Shown here: positions 13,157-22,058 of the stretch, in pieces | How the letters are laid out: each line of letters opens with the position of its first letter | Position numbering within the stretch: position 1 is the first letter of the stretch | Assembly: GCF_001509485.1 (NCBI RefSeq) | Contig: NZ_LLZI01000261.1 | Location: forward strand, 1-37,116 | Direction: 5' to 3' | DNA: 37,116 bases | Origin: Streptomyces sp. NRRL F-4489 | GTDB lineage: Bacteria; Actinomycetota; Actinomycetes; Streptomycetales; Streptomycetaceae | The notes under the pieces: model-generated | Told to the model about the DNA's origin: nothing | The model's input: only the letters and a program-made list of their open reading frames with translations | The model's database searches: none | Translations under genes and position numbers: made by a program

Positions 13157-14485
13157 TCACTCCAGGGTGCGGGTGAAATCGCCGCGCCGGACCCGTTCGG
13201 TGAGGGAATCACCGGACAGCAGGGAGCCGTAACCCGTCGCGGCCCAGAGGCTCTTGTCGGCCGGCACCTCGAAATACGGGACCGGGCGGCCGTCCAGCCG
13301 GTCCGTCAGGACCTCCGGCGCGCGCCGGGTCCGCACCGCGCGCAGGCAGGTCTCGCAGGCGGCTATCCGCAGCTGCTCGCGGCGGCCCAGGGGCCGCCAG
13401 GGTATGCGGCGGACGGCCGGGCCGTGGAGCGGGTGGAAGAAGCACAGCGGGAGCGCGCCGGAGGCCGGTGAGAGCGCCGCCCGGCCCTCGGCCACCAGCG
13501 CGAACACGCCCGCCAGATCCGGCACTCCGCGGGCGCGGTCCAGCACCGAACCGGCCGCGGCGTAGGCGTCCAGCGCCCGCTCGATGCCCGCCGGGTCGCC
13601 CGCCGCGGACCGGGCCTCCTCGCCGAGCCGCACCACCTCCTCGCCGGCCCGCTCCCGCAGCCCCTCCTCATCGGCCTCGCGGGCCGCGGCGAAGACCGAA
13701 CGGGGCAGCGCGAACGGCGTGCCGAAGTCGCGCAGCCGCGCCCGGCGCCGCAGCAGCAGCCAGGCCGCGGCCAGCACCAGCAGCGGCCCGACCGCCAGGG
13801 TGAGGATCCGGACGACGGGGGAGGAGCCGTGCGCCGCTGGCTTCCCGGACGCGCCGCCCCCGCCGGAGGACGTGCCGAGATGGGCGGTGAGGCGGTCGTA
13901 GACCCGGTCGCCGTCACCGGACTTGATGATGTCGATGGCCCGGGAGACCCGCTTGGCCAGCCCGGCCCCCTTGAGGGAGTCGTCGAAGTACACCGAGGCG
14001 GCGGCGTGCTCCGCCTGATGGGCGCCGGCGGGCCACTCGCGGGCCTCGACGTCGTCGGGGAAGTCGCCGGGCGTGAGGAGGATGGCCGGGCCGCCGCCCA
14101 GCCGCTCGTGCACCACCTCGGCCAGCTGCTCCGGCTTGCCGCCCCAGTTGTCGCCCTCGACCAGCGGCACCAGTACCACCCGGATCGGCAGACCGGTGCC
14201 CCGGATCTGCGTCACCAGCGCCCGCTGCTCCTCCGGGCCGACCGCCGCGGAGAGCGACGGATCGACGTACACCGGCGAGGTGCGCAGCGCGTCGGCGATC
14301 TTCTGGCCCGGGCTTGCGCCGGCCGGGCCGGCGGCGTCGGCCGCGGCGGGGCCGGCGGTGCCGCACAGCAGCGCGGCGGTGGCCGCGGCCGCGGCGAGCA
14401 CGGAACGCACCGGGCGCCGGAGACGGCCGAGACGGCTGGGGCGGCCGAGGCGGCGGGGGCGGCGGTGGGGAAGGTCAGTGGACAC
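13157..14485 (-). CDS. Membrane-anchored TPM-like domain protein, short form
   Basis: 442 aa from GTG 14485. An Arg-rich N-terminus and signal segment (VLAAAAATAALLCGTAGPAAA, about 29-49) lead to an extracellular domain (about 55-205) with SPVYVDPSLSAAVG, IRVVLVPLVEGD and PAILLTPGDFP, a TPM-like arrangement. A transmembrane helix follows at about 223-246 and then a cytoplasmic part with CFFHPLHGPAVRR and CETCLRAV, which may bind metal through paired Cys/His. The same three-part layout and C-terminal motif appear in the gene just upstream, which it overlaps by 11 nt (14475-14485), so the two are co-translated and related by duplication. Function unknown. Confidence 0.75.
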   Translation of the reverse strand: MSTDLPHRRPRRLGRPSRLGRLRRPVRSVLAAAAATAALLCGTAGPAAADAAGPAGASPGQKIADALRTSPVYVDPSLSAAVGPEEQRALVTQIRGTGLPIRVVLVPLVEGDNWGGKPEQLAEVVHERLGGGPAILLTPGDFPDDVEAREWPAGAHQAEHAAASVYFDDSLKGAGLAKRVSRAIDIIKSGDGDRVYDRLTAHLGTSSGGGGASGKPAAHGSSPVVRILTLAVGPLLVLAAAWLLLRRRARLRDFGTPFALPRSVFAAAREADEEGLRERAGEEVVRLGEEARSAAGDPAGIERALDAYAAAGSVLDRARGVPDLAGVFALVAEGRAALSPASGALPLCFFHPLHGPAVRRIPWRPLGRREQLRIAACETCLRAVRTRRAPEVLTDRLDGRPVPYFEVPADKSLWAATGYGSLLSGDSLTERVRRGDFTRTLE

Positions 14486-16499
14486 CGAAGGACTCCCGTA
14501 CCTCGCGGGTGAGTTGGTCTATGGTGGCGCCCTGGGCGAGCCGGGCCAGCGGGCCGGAGTGGACGGGATACGGGGCGTACCCCCGCCGCCCGAAACCGTC
14601 GGAGCCGTGCAGCCGCAGCATCTCTCCGGGCGTCTCCCGGCAGGCCGCGCACACCGGGCGCGGCGGCGCACCGCGGCGGCCCGGATGCCGCCGCTCCGGC
14701 TTCCCGGCCGGGCCGTGCAGCGGATTGCGGTAGCAGACATGGTCCGCCGCGGACGGCTCCGCCACCACCGCCCGGCCGGCCCGGGCCAGCACGATCGCAC
14801 AGGCCAGGCTCGCGGAGTCGGCGTCCGCGTCCGGGCGGCCGTCGCTGTCACCGTCGATCAGCAGCGTCGCGGCGTCCAGGCACTCCCACGGCCGGAGCCG
14901 GGCCGCCTCCGGCAGCTCCGCGCTCCGCTCCAACTCGGCGCCGAGCGCGGTGCATTCGGTGGCGGCGGTCCGCCGCAGCCAGGACGGCTTGGGCTGGGTG
15001 GGCGACGCGGTGGTGTCCACGGCGGTGCGCGCGCACAGCCACCGCACCAGCGCCCAGAGCGCCAGCACCAGGCCGGAGAAGAGCAGGGCGGTCAGCGCGC
15101 CGATCACCAGGCCAGGCCAGAAGTCCCCGGTGAACAGGCCGGGCAGGGTCTGCTGCGCCACCGGATCCTCGACCGGCCCCGGGTTGAACGGCTCGTGGGC
15201 CGTGGGGGACATCGGAAGCCTGGCCGCCGAGGCGAGCAGCGCGTCGAGCCGGGGGCCCAACTGCTCCGCCGGGTCCTGCCCGGGCTCGGAATCCCGGGTC
15301 GGGGGGCTCAGGGCGCCGGTGTCCAGCCGCGTGCCGTAGTTGGCGACGTCGAGCTCGCCGGTCACCGGGTCGGCGAGGACGAACACGGCGTCCCGGCGCA
15401 GCCGGTCGTGGAGCGACGCGAGCAGCCGGTCCCCGGAGCCGCCGGACTCGTCGTCCAGCGAGGTGGGCACCACCGCGACCAGGACGGGGACGGGCAGCGC
15501 GGCCAGCCGCGCGCGCAGCCGGGTCCGCGCGGCGGCGTCCAGGTCGGCCGGGGTCTCGGGATCGGTGTAGAGCGGATCGCGGTGCAGACCGGCGGCGATC
15601 CGGTCCAGGCGCGCCCGCATATCGGCGGCGGTCGGGACCGAGCCGTCGCCGCTGGAGGTGGCGTCGAAGACCTGGGCGGCGGTGAACGCCAGCAGCCCGG
15701 CGAGCACCGGCGCGGCGAGCAGCAGGATCAGCCGCGCGCGGTGCGCCGGGCGGGCCGCCCCGGCGCCGGACCGCTCGCGCCGGAGCCGCCACCGGCGCAC
15801 CCCGTACCCCCCGATCAGCAGCGCGGCGAGCGGCACGCCGGTGACCACGACCCCGGTCAGGAAGCTTTCGTTCTCCCGGTCCGTACGCGTGGTGTGGAGC
15901 GCGGGCGGTTCGTGGCTTCCCTGTGCGCCGCCGTACGCCTCGCGGGCCTGCTCGGCGCGCTGGTGGGCGTCGCCGGACGTGAGGACGTCCACGAAACGGC
16001 GGAACGACTCGCGGGCGGTGGCGTCGTACGGCAGCTCGTAGCGGGTCGCGGTCGCGGCGTCCTGGGCGCCGGGCACGCTCAGGCCGTAGGTCTGGACGTC
16101 GGTCAGCCCCGCCTCGGAGAGGGCGACGTAGAGGCCCTTGCGGCCCAGGTGGTCGTGGATCCCGGCGAGCAGACCGGACTTCAGGCCGCCGGCGAGCCCG
16201 GGCAGGACCACCACATACGTCGGAACGCCGAGCCGCCGGGCCAGTGCGGCGAACTCGGGGGCCGTGGAGCGCGGCACGGCGCGCGGCAGCTCGTCGGTGA
16301 CGTAGACCGGACTGCGGCGCAACTGCTCGGCGAGGTAGGCGGCCGGGCTCGACACGGCCGCATCCGCGGTCCCGCCCGGTGCCGCCGCGGCCGCTCCCGT
16401 CGCCGCGCCCGGGACCGTCGCACCGGCGGCCTGCGCCGCGCCGGCGGTGAACAGCACCGCCAACCAGACCGCCACCAGCACCCTTCCGGCGCGCAGCAT
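14475..16499 (-). CDS. Membrane protein with two TPM-like domains, long form
   Basis: 674 aa from ATG 16499, with a GGGGG-rich ribosome-binding site 8 nt upstream; GTG 16502 is also possible. Signal peptide (about 1-23), TPM-like domain 1 (SPVYVTDELPRAVP ... YVVVLPGLAGGLKSGLLAG, about 55-210), two transmembrane helices (about 218-240 and 258-280), TPM-like domain 2 (RDPLYTDPETPADL ... VPVLVAVVPTSL, about 300-440), a third helix (about 470-495) and a cytoplasmic end with HVCYRNPLHGPAGKPE and VCAACRETPGEM. The NPLHGPA plus CxxC end is shared with the downstream gene. Function unknown; repeated extracellular domains suggest envelope sensing or assembly. First gene of a two-gene unit. Confidence 0.75.
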   Translation of the reverse strand: MLRAGRVLVAVWLAVLFTAGAAQAAGATVPGAATGAAAAAPGGTADAAVSSPAAYLAEQLRRSPVYVTDELPRAVPRSTAPEFAALARRLGVPTYVVVLPGLAGGLKSGLLAGIHDHLGRKGLYVALSEAGLTDVQTYGLSVPGAQDAATATRYELPYDATARESFRRFVDVLTSGDAHQRAEQAREAYGGAQGSHEPPALHTTRTDRENESFLTGVVVTGVPLAALLIGGYGVRRWRLRRERSGAGAARPAHRARLILLLAAPVLAGLLAFTAAQVFDATSSGDGSVPTAADMRARLDRIAAGLHRDPLYTDPETPADLDAAARTRLRARLAALPVPVLVAVVPTSLDDESGGSGDRLLASLHDRLRRDAVFVLADPVTGELDVANYGTRLDTGALSPPTRDSEPGQDPAEQLGPRLDALLASAARLPMSPTAHEPFNPGPVEDPVAQQTLPGLFTGDFWPGLVIGALTALLFSGLVLALWALVRWLCARTAVDTTASPTQPKPSWLRRTAATECTALGAELERSAELPEAARLRPWECLDAATLLIDGDSDGRPDADADSASLACAIVLARAGRAVVAEPSAADHVCYRNPLHGPAGKPERRHPGRRGAPPRPVCAACRETPGEMLRLHGSDGFGRRGYAPYPVHSGPLARLAQGATIDQLTREVRESFGVH

Positions 16500-16651
16500 C
16501 ACGTCCACCCCCTCTTCGTCCGCCTCCCGCGAGGACCGACGCGATGACGCTACCGCTCGCGCGCGGCGGGCGGGGAAGCCTGTGGATAACGTCCCGGCAA
16601 AGCCGTTGAGCTGGGGAGATATGGCGGAGATGGGGGCGAAAGGGAGAGGGG

Positions 16652-16678
16652 GGGGGGCCCGGACGCGCCGGGGCCCCC
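16652..16678 (-). terminator. GC hairpin after the ABC permease gene
   Basis: On the minus strand GGGGGCCC(C)GG pairs with CCGGGCCCCC with one bulged base, a few bases after the permease stop. It is adjacent to a run of nine G on the plus strand (16649-16657). Confidence 0.65.
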
Positions 16679-16684
16679 GCCGGC

Positions 16685-18331
16685 TCAGCCCTTGCTGACC
16701 GCCGCCAGGATCTCCGGCAGCCGCCGCGCCACCAGCGGCGCCGCCACCCGCAGCCCGAGCGCCGCGACGGCCAGGCCGTACAGCGCGCCAGCCGGCAGCA
16801 GCACCCACAGCAGGCCGGTCAGCCCGGCCACATGCAGCCAGATCGTCAGGGCCAGTATCGGCGCGATCAGCACCGCCGAGGTCACGAAGCCGCAGAGCAG
16901 GCTGATCCAGGCGATCGCCGCCTGGCCGGGGCCGGCGCTCTGCCGGCCCTCCGACGGGATGGAGTACGGGAACAGCGCCGAGGCCATCGCCCCCGTGGCC
17001 AGCAGCGCCCCCAGGAGGGCCAGCGAGATGCCGTAGACCTGCGGGAAATCCGACCAGGGGCCGATGAGCGCGGCGGAGCCGGCGACGACCAGCGTCGTAT
17101 ACGGGAACGCCACCAGCGCCAGCGCCAGCGCCCGGGCCCGCAGCTCCGCGTGGGCGTCCCGCGGGGTGGAGATCGTCGAGGCCACCATCCAGAACGCCGA
17201 GGTGTCCTGGCCGAATTGGTTGTACATCTGCATGCCGAGCAGCGCGGACGCCGAGAAGGCGGTGTAGATGCTGCCCTGGCCCTGGAGGGCGGAGACGACC
17301 GGGACGATGATGCCGAGGCCGAGCGCCATCGACCAGGACATCTTCGCCTTCGGGTCGCGCCAGGCGTAGCGCAGCGACCGCAGCATGACCGCGCCGGTGT
17401 GCCCGCCGGGCAGCAGCCGGGCGAGGCCCCGCTCCGCGCCGCCGGACCGGCGGGCGCTGTCCTTCTCGACGGCCTGGAGGGTGGAGGAATCCGGCGCGGT
17501 CATCAGGGCCGTCAGGGTGCGCCGCCACCACCACAGGAGCAGCACCAGGGCCAGCGCCGCCAGGGCCAGGCCGGCCGCGGCGCGCCCGTAGGAGCCGTGC
17601 CCGGCATCGTCCACCGCGCCGATCGCGGAGGCCGGCGGCAGCCAGCGGAGCACCCCGGCGAGCGGCTCCAGCGCCGTCAGGCCGTCCGGCCGGCTCAGCG
17701 GCTCGGCGGCCAGGCGCACGCCCTGGCCGCCGAGGGCGACGAACAGACCGCCCAGCACGGCCAGATCGCGGCCCCGGCGGCTGGTCAGCAGCCGCACGCA
17801 GGCGGTGGCCACGGCCCGCGCCAGGACGACGCAGACCAGCACCGTCAGGACGACGGCCGGAACGGCGAGGAGCGCGGCGGCGGGCCCGTCGGCGACCGCG
17901 ACCGCCGCGCCGGTGACCATGGCCAGGGTGACGAGCGGGCCGACCCCGACCAGGGACGTCACCAGCAGCGCGCCGGTCAGCGGGCCCGGCCGCAGCGGCA
18001 GCATCACCAGCCGGGTCGGGTCCATGGTCTCGTCGCCCGAGGGGAAGAACAGCGGCATCACCGCCCAGCCGAGGGTCAGTATGGCGGTGAGGAGCACGGC
18101 CAGCGCCCCGGCGTGCGGCACCCCGCGCAGCGCCACCAGGCCGAGGACGGCCACGGCGGCGACCAGCAGGGCGGCCAGCATGGAGATGACGGTGGCGGCG
18201 GCGCGGCCCGGGGACTGCCGCAGGCCGTTGCGCAGCAGGGTCAGCTTGAGGCGGACGAAGACGGCGACCGGCGACGGGGCCGCGGCGGCCGGGCCAGGCC
18301 GCGTGGGCGCGGTGAGGGCGTCGGTGCTCAT
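16685..18331 (-). CDS. ABC transporter permease (ABC-2-like, large)
   Basis: 548 aa integral membrane protein. After a short Ala/Pro-rich cytoplasmic start come many hydrophobic segments, for example VISMLAALLVAAVAVLGLVAL, LAVLLTAILTLGWAVMPLFF, PLVTLAMVTGAAVAVA, LLAVPAVVLTVLVCVVLARAV, GLALAALALVLLLWWW and several more in the C-terminal third (roughly 12 in all). It has no ATPase. The ATG overlaps the stop of the ATPase gene by 4 nt (18328-18331), so the two make one exporter. The substrate is unknown; the family resembles transport permeases from drug, lipid or Na+ efflux systems. A terminator hairpin follows. Confidence 0.85.
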   Translation of the reverse strand: MSTDALTAPTRPGPAAAAPSPVAVFVRLKLTLLRNGLRQSPGRAAATVISMLAALLVAAVAVLGLVALRGVPHAGALAVLLTAILTLGWAVMPLFFPSGDETMDPTRLVMLPLRPGPLTGALLVTSLVGVGPLVTLAMVTGAAVAVADGPAAALLAVPAVVLTVLVCVVLARAVATACVRLLTSRRGRDLAVLGGLFVALGGQGVRLAAEPLSRPDGLTALEPLAGVLRWLPPASAIGAVDDAGHGSYGRAAAGLALAALALVLLLWWWRRTLTALMTAPDSSTLQAVEKDSARRSGGAERGLARLLPGGHTGAVMLRSLRYAWRDPKAKMSWSMALGLGIIVPVVSALQGQGSIYTAFSASALLGMQMYNQFGQDTSAFWMVASTISTPRDAHAELRARALALALVAFPYTTLVVAGSAALIGPWSDFPQVYGISLALLGALLATGAMASALFPYSIPSEGRQSAGPGQAAIAWISLLCGFVTSAVLIAPILALTIWLHVAGLTGLLWVLLPAGALYGLAVAALGLRVAAPLVARRLPEILAAVSKG

Positions 18332-19167
18332 CGGGTGCCGCCGCCCAGCCAGTCGAGGCTCTGCCCGGCGCCGCTCTGGGCGCCGGCGCCGACCAGCTCG
18401 AGGAACGCCTGCTGGAGGGAGGGCGCGGCGCCGCGCACCTCGGCCAGCGGCCCCTGCGCGCGGATCCGGCCGGCGGCCATCACCGCGACCCAGTCGCACA
18501 GCGACTCCACCAGCTCCATCACATGGCTGGAGAAGATCACCGTGGCCCCGGAGGCGGTGTAGCGCTCCAGGACGCCGCGGATGGTCTGCGCGGACACCGG
18601 GTCGACGCCCTCGAAGGGCTCGTCGAGGAAGAGGATCTCGGGGTTGTGCAGCAGCGCGGCGGCCAGGCCGATCTTCTTGCGCATACCGGTGGAGTAGTCC
18701 ACGACGAGCTTGTGCTGGGAGCCGGCGAGGTCGAGCACGTCCAGCAGCTGGCCGGCCCGCTTGTCGACCTCCTCGCCCGGCAGGCCGCGCAGCCGGCCCA
18801 TGTAGGCGAGGAGCTCCCGCCCGGAGAGGCGCTCGAAGAGGCGCAGGCCCTCGGGCAGTACGCCGATCCGGGACTTGACCGCCACCGGGTCCCGCCAGAC
18901 GTCGTGCCCGCCTATCTCGACCACACCGGAATCCGGCCGCAGCAGGCCCGTCACCATGGAGAGCGTGGTGGTCTTGCCGGCGCCGTTCGGACCGACCAGC
19001 CCGATGAAGTGCCCGGCGGGCAGCGTCAGGTCGATGCCGTGGACGGCGATCTGCTCGCCGAACTTCTTCCACAGGCCCTCGATGCGTACCGCGGGCGGGC
19101 GGCCCGCGGTGCCCTCCGGGGCCGCGGCCCCGCTCCGCTCGTGCGTCTCTTCCCGTTCGCCTGCCAC
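18328..19167 (-). CDS. ABC transporter ATP-binding protein
   Basis: 279 aa. Standard nucleotide-binding domain with Walker A GPNGAGKTT, the Q-loop region IGVLPEGLRLFERLSG, signature YSTGMRKKI, Walker B ILFLDEPFEGVDP and the H-loop SSHVMELVE. The C-terminus (about 230-279) is a short extension ending SLDWLGGGTR. It hydrolyses ATP to drive export through the coupled permease. The start is GTG 19167, with AAGGG 6 nt upstream; the open frame to 19263 has no good site. The stop/start overlap with the permease is ATGA. It is 98 bases from the prim-pol-like gene and could share its transcript. Confidence 0.9.
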   Translation of the reverse strand: MAGEREETHERSGAAAPEGTAGRPPAVRIEGLWKKFGEQIAVHGIDLTLPAGHFIGLVGPNGAGKTTTLSMVTGLLRPDSGVVEIGGHDVWRDPVAVKSRIGVLPEGLRLFERLSGRELLAYMGRLRGLPGEEVDKRAGQLLDVLDLAGSQHKLVVDYSTGMRKKIGLAAALLHNPEILFLDEPFEGVDPVSAQTIRGVLERYTASGATVIFSSHVMELVESLCDWVAVMAAGRIRAQGPLAEVRGAAPSLQQAFLELVGAGAQSGAGQSLDWLGGGTR

Positions 19168-19264
19168 GGCCTGCCCTTCGACGTCCCCGCAGGGGCCCGG
19201 TCGCGGACCCCCGTCCGAGATCCCACGATACGGGCGGGTACTGACAGCGGGCCGGGCGGGCACG

Positions 19265-19936
19265 TCAGCGGGTGCGAACGGCCGCCGCGTCGCGCGCGCA
19301 GGCGTACCCGAGCGGGCTGATCAGCTCCTCGGCGTCCGGCAGCCAGCGGTTGCTGGCGGTGGGGCGGCGGGCCCACTGGACCGCGCCGTGCGGGCCCACC
19401 CGGGTCGGCGGCGCGGCGATGTACTCGCCCTCGCCACGGCAGACCAGATCCAGCGCCCCCGGGGCCCAGCCGAGGGCGCGGAGCAGGTGCGGGACCTTCG
19501 CGGCGGCGCCGGGCAGGACGAGGAAGAGCATCCGGCGGTCGGGGGTGCGGGTCACCGGGCCGGGGGTCAGGCCCAGCCGCTCCATCCGGGCCAGCGCCAG
19601 GAAGCCGGCCGTCTCGGGCACGTCGAGCGCCTCGAACGTCCGGCCCGTGGGCAGCAGGATCGACGCGCCCGGCTGCCGGGTCCACATCCGGCGGACCGCG
19701 CTGGCGCTGCCGGTGGCCAGGGCCGCCCAGCCGGGCGCGGTCGGATGGGCCCCGGGCAAGGGGCAGTTGACCGCGTCGCACGAGCAGCGCGGGGTGTCGC
19801 CGTCGTGCTCCAGCCACGCGCCGGGGAACACCTCCCAGTGGCGCTCCTCGACGTAACGCACCGCAGCGTCCAGCAGCCGCTCGCCGCGCTGCTGGGGGAT
19901 CCGCGTGACTCCTGTGACTCCGATGGTGTCTTCCAC
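19265..19936 (-). CDS. Bifunctional DNA primase/polymerase (prim-pol)-like protein
   Basis: 223 aa. Matches the small streptomycete subgroup of the archaeo-eukaryotic-primase-like 'bifunctional DNA primase/polymerase' family. Features: LLDAAVRYVEERHWEVFPGAWLE, the cysteine motif CSCDAVNCPLPGAHP, MWTRQPGASILLPTG, RTFEALDVPETAGFLALARMERLG, GEYIAAPPTR and a C-terminal ANRWLPDAEELISPL. It lacks a helicase domain, as others of this subgroup do. Its function in the chromosome is unknown and catalytic activity is unproven. Start GTG 19936 was chosen by where similarity begins (EDTIGVTGVT); GTG 19963 is possible and neither has a clear ribosome-binding site. Divergent from the NsdA-like regulator. 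Confidence 0.8.
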   Translation of the reverse strand: MEDTIGVTGVTRIPQQRGERLLDAAVRYVEERHWEVFPGAWLEHDGDTPRCSCDAVNCPLPGAHPTAPGWAALATGSASAVRRMWTRQPGASILLPTGRTFEALDVPETAGFLALARMERLGLTPGPVTRTPDRRMLFLVLPGAAAKVPHLLRALGWAPGALDLVCRGEGEYIAAPPTRVGPHGAVQWARRPTASNRWLPDAEELISPLGYACARDAAAVRTR

Positions 19937-20408
19937 GCCCAGGACAACTCCGCGTGTCACCAAGGGTTACGGCCGAATGGGTGACGACCCCCGGCGCATC
20001 GTTCCCGTCCACGGGGCGCATGGATGCACCGGTGGGGGCGCGTGTGCGGGGGCGGGCCGGGAAGCGGGTAGCCACCTGCGTGACGGGCGGAGAGGCCGCC
20101 CGGCGGCCGGCCGCGGAGCATCAAGGGGAGCACTGCCCCGCGGCGCCGTGACCGGTGCACGGACACCGCACGCCACCCCTCCCGCGTGGATCCAGCCCTC
20201 CCGCGCGGCCCACGGGACGCCGCGCCCCGCAACGACGAAGCACGGGTACCGCGTATCGCGCGCAACCCGGGCAACCGCTGCGAAGCGCAACTCCCGGTGG
20301 GTACCGCGCATATCCCGGATTTCTCGGATATCCGGGATATGTACGGGGAATTGATCGCGGGGACGGCGTTCGCCGGTGAACGCGCAGCAGCAGTAGGGGG
20401 TACCCACC
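19937..20408. promoter_or_regulatory. Divergent control region prim-pol / NsdA-like regulator
   Basis: 472 bases with no gene. The notable element is the palindrome at 20310-20340. A GGGGG ribosome-binding site lies 9 nt before the ATG at 20409. Open frames here are shadows. Confidence 0.5.
20310..20340. promoter_or_regulatory. Perfect inverted repeat ATATCCCGGA/TCCGGGATAT, likely operator
   Basis: ATATCCCGGA (20310-20319) and TCCGGGATAT (20331-20340) are exact reverse complements, 11 nt apart. A second palindrome, CGGATATCCG (20326-20335), overlaps it. AT-rich for this DNA and 69 bases before the regulator gene, so an autoregulatory operator is likely. Confidence 0.6.
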
Positions 20409-21800
20409 ATGGCCGCCAGGCCACTCGTCGCGCGCCAGCCCAATGAGCGGCTGCAGGCGCTCATCCAGGAAGCCGGCTGCTCCAACGCGGGGCTCGCCCG
20501 CCGCGTCAACATGTGCGGGGCGGAGCACGGCCTCGACCTGCGCTACGACAAGACCTCCGTGGCCCGCTGGCTGCGCGGGCAGCAGCCCCGGGGCCGCGCC
20601 CCGGCCGTCATCGCGGAGGCGCTGGGCCGCAAACTGGGCCGCACGGTCACCATCGACGAGATCGGGATGGCCGACGGGAAGAACCTCGCGTCCGGGGTCG
20701 GGCTCCAGTTCTCGCCCACCGTCCTCGGGGCCATCGAGCAGGTCTGCGAGCTGTGGCGCAGCGACGTCGGGCGGCGGGACTTCCTCAGCGGGTCCACGGT
20801 CGCCGCCTCCGCCCTGGTGGAGCCCAGCCGCGACTGGCTCATCACCGGGGCGGACGCCCAGGTCTCGCGCAACGCCGGTGCCCGGGTGGGCATTTCGGAC
20901 GTCGCCGCCGTACGGGCCATGACCGCCGCGCTCAGTGAACTGGACCACCGCTTCGGCTCCGGCCACGTACGGCCCGTCGTCGTGCACTACCTCAACAGCG
21001 TCGTCTCCGGGCTGCTGGCCGGGTCCTACCGGGAGGCGGTGGGGCGGGAACTCTTCGCCGCCGTCGCGCGGTTGACCGAACTGGGCGGCTACATGGCCGT
21101 CGACACCGGGCAGCCGGGCCTGGCGCAGCGCTACTACATCCAGGCGCTGCGGCTGGCCCAGGCGGCCGGCGACCGCGGCTACGGCGGCTATGTGCTGGCC
21201 GCCGGGATGAGTCATCTCGCCGCGTCCCTGGGGAATCCCCGGGAGATCGCCCAGCTCGCGCGGGCCGCCCAGGAGGGCGCGCGCGGGCAGGTCACGCCCC
21301 GGGCGGAGGCGATGTTCTTCGCCGCGGAGGCGCGCGGGCACGCCCTGCTGGGCGACGCCCGCGCCTTCCAGGCGGTCGCGGGGCGGGCGGTGTCGGCCAT
21401 GGAGCGGGCCGAGGCGACCGCCGAGGCGGGCGACGACCCCGCCTGGATCGCGCACTTCGACCCCGCCTACCTGGCCGACGAACTCGCCCACTGCCACCGG
21501 GACCTGGGCCAGCCGGTGCCGGCCGCGCAGCGCGCCCAGGAGGCGCTGGACGGCCATCCGGAGGGGCGGGCGCGCCGCCGCGCCATCGGGCTGGTGCTGC
21601 TGGCCAGCGCCCAGGTGCAGCAGCGCGAGATCGAGCTGGCCTGCCATACGGGCACGCAGGCGGTCGAGTTGCTGGGCGGGCTGCGGTCCGACCGGGGCAC
21701 GGAATACCTGGAGGACTTCCGGCAACGACTGGAGCCGTATCAGGACGAACCCGTCGTAAGGGAATTCGCCGCCCGGATGGAGCTCCGCGCCGCGGCGTGA
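20409..21800 (+). CDS. NsdA-like transcriptional regulator with helix-turn-helix and TPR-like repeats
   Basis: 463 aa. The N-terminus (RQPNERLQALIQEAGCSNAGLARRVN...LDLRYDKTSVARWLRGQQPRGRAPAVIAEAL, about 9-72) is the helix-turn-helix-like region shared with NsdA, a negative regulator of Streptomyces differentiation and antibiotic production. It is followed by helical repeats (about 170-440: REAVGRELFAAVARLTELGGYMA, LAQRYYIQALRLAQAAGDRG and so on) of TPR type, which bind protein or peptide partners. I class it as an NsdA paralogue rather than NsdA itself because it lacks the longer N-terminus. ATG 20409, with GGGGG 9 nt upstream. Preceded by a palindromic operator, so it may be autoregulated. 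Confidence 0.83.
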   Translation: MAARPLVARQPNERLQALIQEAGCSNAGLARRVNMCGAEHGLDLRYDKTSVARWLRGQQPRGRAPAVIAEALGRKLGRTVTIDEIGMADGKNLASGVGLQFSPTVLGAIEQVCELWRSDVGRRDFLSGSTVAASALVEPSRDWLITGADAQVSRNAGARVGISDVAAVRAMTAALSELDHRFGSGHVRPVVVHYLNSVVSGLLAGSYREAVGRELFAAVARLTELGGYMAVDTGQPGLAQRYYIQALRLAQAAGDRGYGGYVLAAGMSHLAASLGNPREIAQLARAAQEGARGQVTPRAEAMFFAAEARGHALLGDARAFQAVAGRAVSAMERAEATAEAGDDPAWIAHFDPAYLADELAHCHRDLGQPVPAAQRAQEALDGHPEGRARRRAIGLVLLASAQVQQREIELACHTGTQAVELLGGLRSDRGTEYLEDFRQRLEPYQDEPVVREFAARMELRAAA

Positions 21801-21812
21801 GCAACGCCTCAA

Positions 21813-21830
21813 GCGGCCCGGCGGGGCCGC
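21813..21830 (+). terminator. Short GC hairpin after the NsdA-like gene
   Basis: GCGGCCC (21813-21819) pairs with GGGCCGC (21824-21830), 13 bases after the stop codon. Weak candidate, no T run. Confidence 0.4.
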
Positions 21831-22058
21831 GGTGGCGGGGGCCGGGGCGGGACGGAAGGAGGGTGCGGCCGGCGGGCGTCCGGCCGTGTGGCGCCGGGGC
21901 GGGCCGGGGGTCCGGTCCGCCCGCCGGGCGGCCGGCGGCACCGGTGGCGCGGCCGGGCGGCGGTCCCGGCGGTGACCAGGACACATGGTCGAACGTTGCT
22001 GCGAACCGGTAGCGTGCAGCCGACGATTCCGTAGGTCTGCACGATGGTAGGAGTCCCG

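Noticed and set aside
12784..13212. Longer lipoprotein with start near 13212
   Set aside because: The signal peptide would be internal at about residue 150; TTG 12783 has AGGAGG in place.
16500..17534. N-terminal extension of the long TPM frame into the permease gene
   Set aside because: Low-complexity shadow; a signal peptide begins at ATG 16499.
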